This document shows, piece by piece, positions 62,601-64,000 of a stretch of 64,000 nucleotides of DNA; position 1 is the stretch's first letter, and each line of letters opens with the position of its first letter. A model generated the notes under the pieces. That model ran no database searches and was not told where the DNA came from. It worked only from the letters and a program-made list of their open reading frames with translations. A program made the translations under genes and the position numbers. The stretch is from assembly GCF_001649575.2 (NCBI RefSeq), contig NC_051446.1:21459632-21523631 (forward strand). The letters are read 5' to 3'. The DNA is from Kryptolebias marmoratus. Lineage: Eukaryota > Chordata > Actinopteri > Cyprinodontiformes > Rivulidae.

Positions 62601-63296
62601 TAGAGTTCAGATGAAGCGGCGCAGCGAAAAAGATCTGCTCCAGGTTTCTTTTTTTTTTTTTTTCCCTGCGGTTGCGATGGTATGTAGGTTGAGACACAAA
62701 AGCCTGTGCAGTCACTCTGTCGTAGCCTCAGGACGAGGACGCACACTCACTCTTCATATTTGGGGGTTTTGGATCAACGCAGGGGATTTTCTACATGTGC
62801 TTCCTTTTAGTTGTGGCTTTGGTCGACAGAAACGACTCCTCTGAAGAATTACCTCCTCTCTGACTCTGATTACCCCCCCTGCCCCCTCCCTCCTCTCTCT
62901 GCAGGTCTGTGGTATTACCTCCAGGGGCAGGACCGGCCTTGCCTCACTCTGATCGGCTCCCCTAATTTCGGTTACCGCTCGGTTCACCGTGACCTGGAGG
63001 CCCAGATCGCCATAGTAACTGAGAGCGAGGAGCTGCAGAGCCAGCTGCAGGAGGTCTGCTTATTATTACCCCTCCTCCTCACATACACACACACAAACAC
63101 ACACACCTCCTGAAAAGCACAGCCAGAGACGATGATGAATGAGTGCGTAACACACACCTGCGTTTTCCTCCGCCAGGAGCAGGAGACGCTGTACCGGCGC
63201 TCCACAGAGGTGTCCGGCTCCACGTTCGAGCGGCCCGACCGCTACGTCAAGCTGTGGGTCAAACTGGTCACCCCCCTCATCAAGAACTTCTTTTGA
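40842..63296 (+). CDS. pgs1: CDP-diacylglycerol-glycerol-3-phosphate 3-phosphatidyltransferase, mitochondrial (complete, 10 exons)
   Basis: Makes phosphatidylglycerophosphate from CDP-diacylglycerol and glycerol-3-phosphate, the committed step of cardiolipin synthesis in mitochondria. Coding exons: 40842-40957, 48424-48634, 51417-51494, 54147-54243, 54320-54509, 59191-59369, 60575-60777, 61684-61975, 62905-63053 and 63177-63296; 1635 bp, 544 aa (human 556), all phases consistent. The first ~38 residues are basic and hydrophobic (WRRLLHSVSSPAIAG), a likely mitochondrial presequence. Phospholipase D superfamily: the first HKD motif is His217-x-Lys219-x4-Asp224 (HIKVYLFD), then SGANLSDSYFTNRQDRY; the second is His453-x-Lys455 (FHAKGLWYYL), with Tyr at the usual Asp position as in human, then GSPNFGYRSVHRD. 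It ends VTPLIKNFF. An acidic linker PEESEDEGEDGGEED lies between the halves. Exon 2 has the weak donor AAG|GTTTGG. Intron 4 is only 76 bp; intron 1 is 7.5 kb and repeat-laden. Confidence 0.97.
41975..42225 (+). repeat. Dispersed repeat 'A' (pgs1 intron 1)
   Basis: CTGTTAGCAAAATATCTCAT, GAACCACTGGATGCACTTTA, AAAGATGGCCGCCACAGCC and TAGTAGCTGAGAGTCATCC: a well-preserved copy. Confidence 0.82.
43796..44436. mobile_element. 641-bp element with ~29-bp terminal inverted repeats
   Basis: Left end TATGGGTCACTTCATGAAAT and right end, read inverted, TATGGGTCACTTCATGAAAA, continuing on both sides as (T)GGGTCACC. The flanks are TA-rich (GTATAT / ATATAT), so the target duplication cannot be set with certainty. 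No transposase frame inside. Non-autonomous DNA transposon, family not recognised. Confidence 0.75.
44830..45500 (+). repeat. Fish interspersed repeat (retroelement-like fragment)
   Basis: GCTACCTGAGCTTAAAGCAG, CATAACTAAAGGGATGGTT, GAGAGAAACCTGAGAACTG and CAGTCTGAGAGCACAGCGCT occur in the order of a very common teleost repeat with retroelement affinity. No frame of useful length. Confidence 0.55.
47655..47885 (+). repeat. ACCACCGCCAAGGA...GGCCTTGGTGGAGGT repeat
   Basis: Starts TTACCACCGCCAAGGAAGTT, passes through a GTTGGTTTGTTAGCAAGATC/TGAATGAAATTTCCAGG segment and ends GCCTTGGTGGAGGTTTGCGC / CTCTCAGTGCTT. The two ends are partly complementary (ACCACCGCCAAGG / CCTTGGTGGAGGT). A widespread animal repeat type; the middle resembles repeat 'A'. 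Confidence 0.6.
50755..51125 (-). repeat. Dispersed repeat 'A', inverted copy (pgs1 intron 2)
   Basis: Nearly complete inverse copy: CTCTCAGCTACTACCACACC, GTGGCCATCTTAAATGAAGC and GGTTCATGAGATATTTTGCT. Confidence 0.78.
52515..52925. repeat. AGCTAAAAGC array (pgs1 intron 3)
   Basis: About 400 bp of irregular tandem words (AGCTAAAAGCTAAAAT, TAGCTAAAAGC). Same family as 29.9-30.4 and 60.9-61.4 kb. Confidence 0.85.
53100..53760 (-). pseudogene. Tc1/mariner transposase remnant (broken)
   Basis: On the minus strand, short frames resemble a Tc1-type transposase: a DEAE-like piece ending at GHNDHRYVWRKKG, then KYGGGSIMPWGYFA and a KLKLGHKWVF segment. Frameshifts and substitutions break it into pieces, so it cannot make an active enzyme. 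It sits in pgs1 intron 3. Confidence 0.7.
55400..55835 (-). repeat. Dispersed repeat 'A', inverted tandem copies (pgs1 intron 5)
   Basis: Two degraded inverse copies: TGGCAGCCATCTTGTATCAG / GGTTCATGAGATATTTTCAT, then GCGGTCAGAGTATGTTTTAA / GGTGTCTTTGAAAATGACAG. Confidence 0.6.
56841..56870. repeat. 10-bp tandem repeat, three copies
   Basis: CAACTTAACT repeated three times, in pgs1 intron 5. Confidence 0.9.
57718..57882. mobile_element. Short hAT-like MITE nested in the Tc1 remnant
   Basis: A 165-bp relative of the tha1-intron MITEs: CAGTCCTGGTCCTGCATGTT at the left, CCTCGAGGACCAGGGTTGG and ACACCACTG at the right, with ATTCAAATCAGGTGTAAAAG inside. Termini are decayed. Confidence 0.6.
57820..57854. 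repeat. Perfect 17-bp-arm palindrome
   Basis: GCAGAGAAACGTCTAAA, one A, then its exact complement. It lies inside the nested MITE and would fold into a near loop-free hairpin. Confidence 0.95.
58440..59038 (+). repeat. Vertebrate interspersed repeat ending AATAAAGTGGCCGGTG
   Basis: CCAGCCCGTCTGACAGTCAG, CTTCCCCTTTGTTGCCCGG, ACATGCCTAAAGGCACTGGG, GATTGGCTAATTGGC and the closing AATAAAGTGGCCGGTG are words of a common fish/amphibian repeat. A (GT)n run follows it. In pgs1 intron 5, just upstream of exon 6. Confidence 0.6.
59639..59671. repeat. (CA)n microsatellite
   Basis: Uninterrupted CA run in pgs1 intron 6. Confidence 0.97.
60930..61400. repeat. AGCTAAAAGC array (pgs1 intron 7)
   Basis: About 470 bp of irregular tandem TAGCTAAAAGC and AAAAGTAGCAAAA words, the third large array of this family in the window. 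Confidence 0.85.
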
Positions 63297-63470
63297 GACC
63301 CAAACAGGTGCTGACGCACACATGAGCAAAGTCTCGTTTATGTTGTGTGAAAAAAGGACGATAAAAAGTCAAAGTTGTCTTTAAGTGGGGAAAAAAAGTC
63401 AAATTCATCCTGAAACACAAGCAGCAAGGCTTTTAATCTTCAAAATAAGAGCCTGCAGTGTTTGGAAAGT

Positions 63471-63490
63471 AATAAATAAATTTAAATAAA
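63471..63490 (+). other. pgs1 poly(A) signal cluster
   Basis: Three AATAAA hexamers (63471, 63475 and 63485), 175-190 bp after the pgs1 stop codon; a T/GTT-rich stretch follows. Confidence 0.65.
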
Positions 63491-63659
63491 GTTTTTTGTT
63501 GTTGTTAGGAGTCTCAAAATGGCAGACCAAGTCTTATCTAAACCTGGCTCAATTGGTAAATTCCAGTAGAACTAAATTATTATTGTTTTAAATAAATGCA
63601 CACGCTGTCCTGGATTTACACTGACTCATTTTAGGCTGCGCAGCTTTTGCCTCATTTAT

Positions 63660-64000
63660 AGTAACTAAATCCAGTCTTGGCTAATGTGGATTAGCTGCGG
63701 TGGCCATTTTAATCTGGACGGACGTGCATCTAATGATTAATTTCTGAGAGTTTCGGTAAAAATCTGTCCAGTGTTTCACAAGTTATTTTGCTAACAGACA
63801 AACCAGGATGACGCCAGCGGTTAAAACAAAAGTTTCAAGCGGAGATCTTGTGCAGCGAGCAACAGAAAACGTTGTAAGTGACTCTCAGCTCCAACCGCAC
63901 CGGATTTTAGCTCAGTATTCGTAAAACTGACTGAGATGAAACCATTTTTGTGTTTTCTAAGGCGAGTTGAACGCGTCAGCCATTTTGCATCAGTTTGGCT
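63660..64000 (-). repeat. Dispersed repeat 'A', inverted copy running off the window
   Basis: GGTGGCCATTTTAATCTGGA, TCACAAGTTATTTTGCTAAC and GACTCTCAGCTCCAACCGC, then a second copy beginning near 63940. Continues past the window edge. Confidence 0.7.

Overview
This is a vertebrate nuclear locus, almost certainly from a ray-finned fish. The evidence is spliced genes with GT-AG introns, two eukaryotic leucine tRNA genes with A/B-box sequence and oligo-T ends, Tc1/mariner and hAT-like debris, and LINE 3' tails ending in GGATGGATGG. The type and density of interspersed repeats suggest a percomorph, possibly a cyprinodontiform; the order is a guess. Two runs of N are assembly gaps.

Layout: a tRNA-Leu(AAG) gene lies on the minus strand at 409-490. 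Next is a complete 16-coding-exon eef2k gene (eukaryotic elongation factor 2 kinase, 715 aa) on the minus strand, 14185 down to 1901. A tRNA-Leu(UAG) gene lies on the plus strand at 15701-15782. A complete 7-exon tha1 (L-threonine/allo-threonine aldolase, 413 aa) runs on the minus strand from 20278 to 17027. A 14-kb gene-free interval follows (20.3-34.5 kb); it carries dispersed repeats, a CpG-rich block, and an unusual run of STAT-type palindromes. Then comes socs3 (suppressor of cytokine signalling 3, 228 aa) on the minus strand, 35914 to 34547, with a non-coding first exon near 36.7-37.1 kb. Finally a complete 10-exon pgs1 (mitochondrial CDP-diacylglycerol-glycerol-3-phosphate 3-phosphatidyltransferase, 544 aa) runs on the plus strand, 40842-63296. 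All four gene models were assembled by hand from splice junctions; exon phases agree throughout, and the lengths are close to human (725, 225 and 556 aa for EEF2K, SOCS3 and PGS1). tha1-socs3-pgs1 matches the human 17q25 order THA1P-SOCS3-PGS1; eef2k, on human 16p, is an added neighbour.

The genes do not form a pathway: eef2k brakes translation elongation, tha1 handles threonine/glycine, socs3 is the JAK-STAT feedback inhibitor and pgs1 starts cardiolipin synthesis. The connections are syntenic and possibly regulatory. The main leads are: a 40-bp minisatellite in eef2k that copies a 5' splice site six times; five exact TTCCTGGAA palindromes within 2.3 kb downstream of socs3; a phase-0 intron inside the socs3 coding region; and a very abundant repeat family that carries a YY1-like AAGATGGC core. 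I found no evidence for a wholly new multi-gene system.
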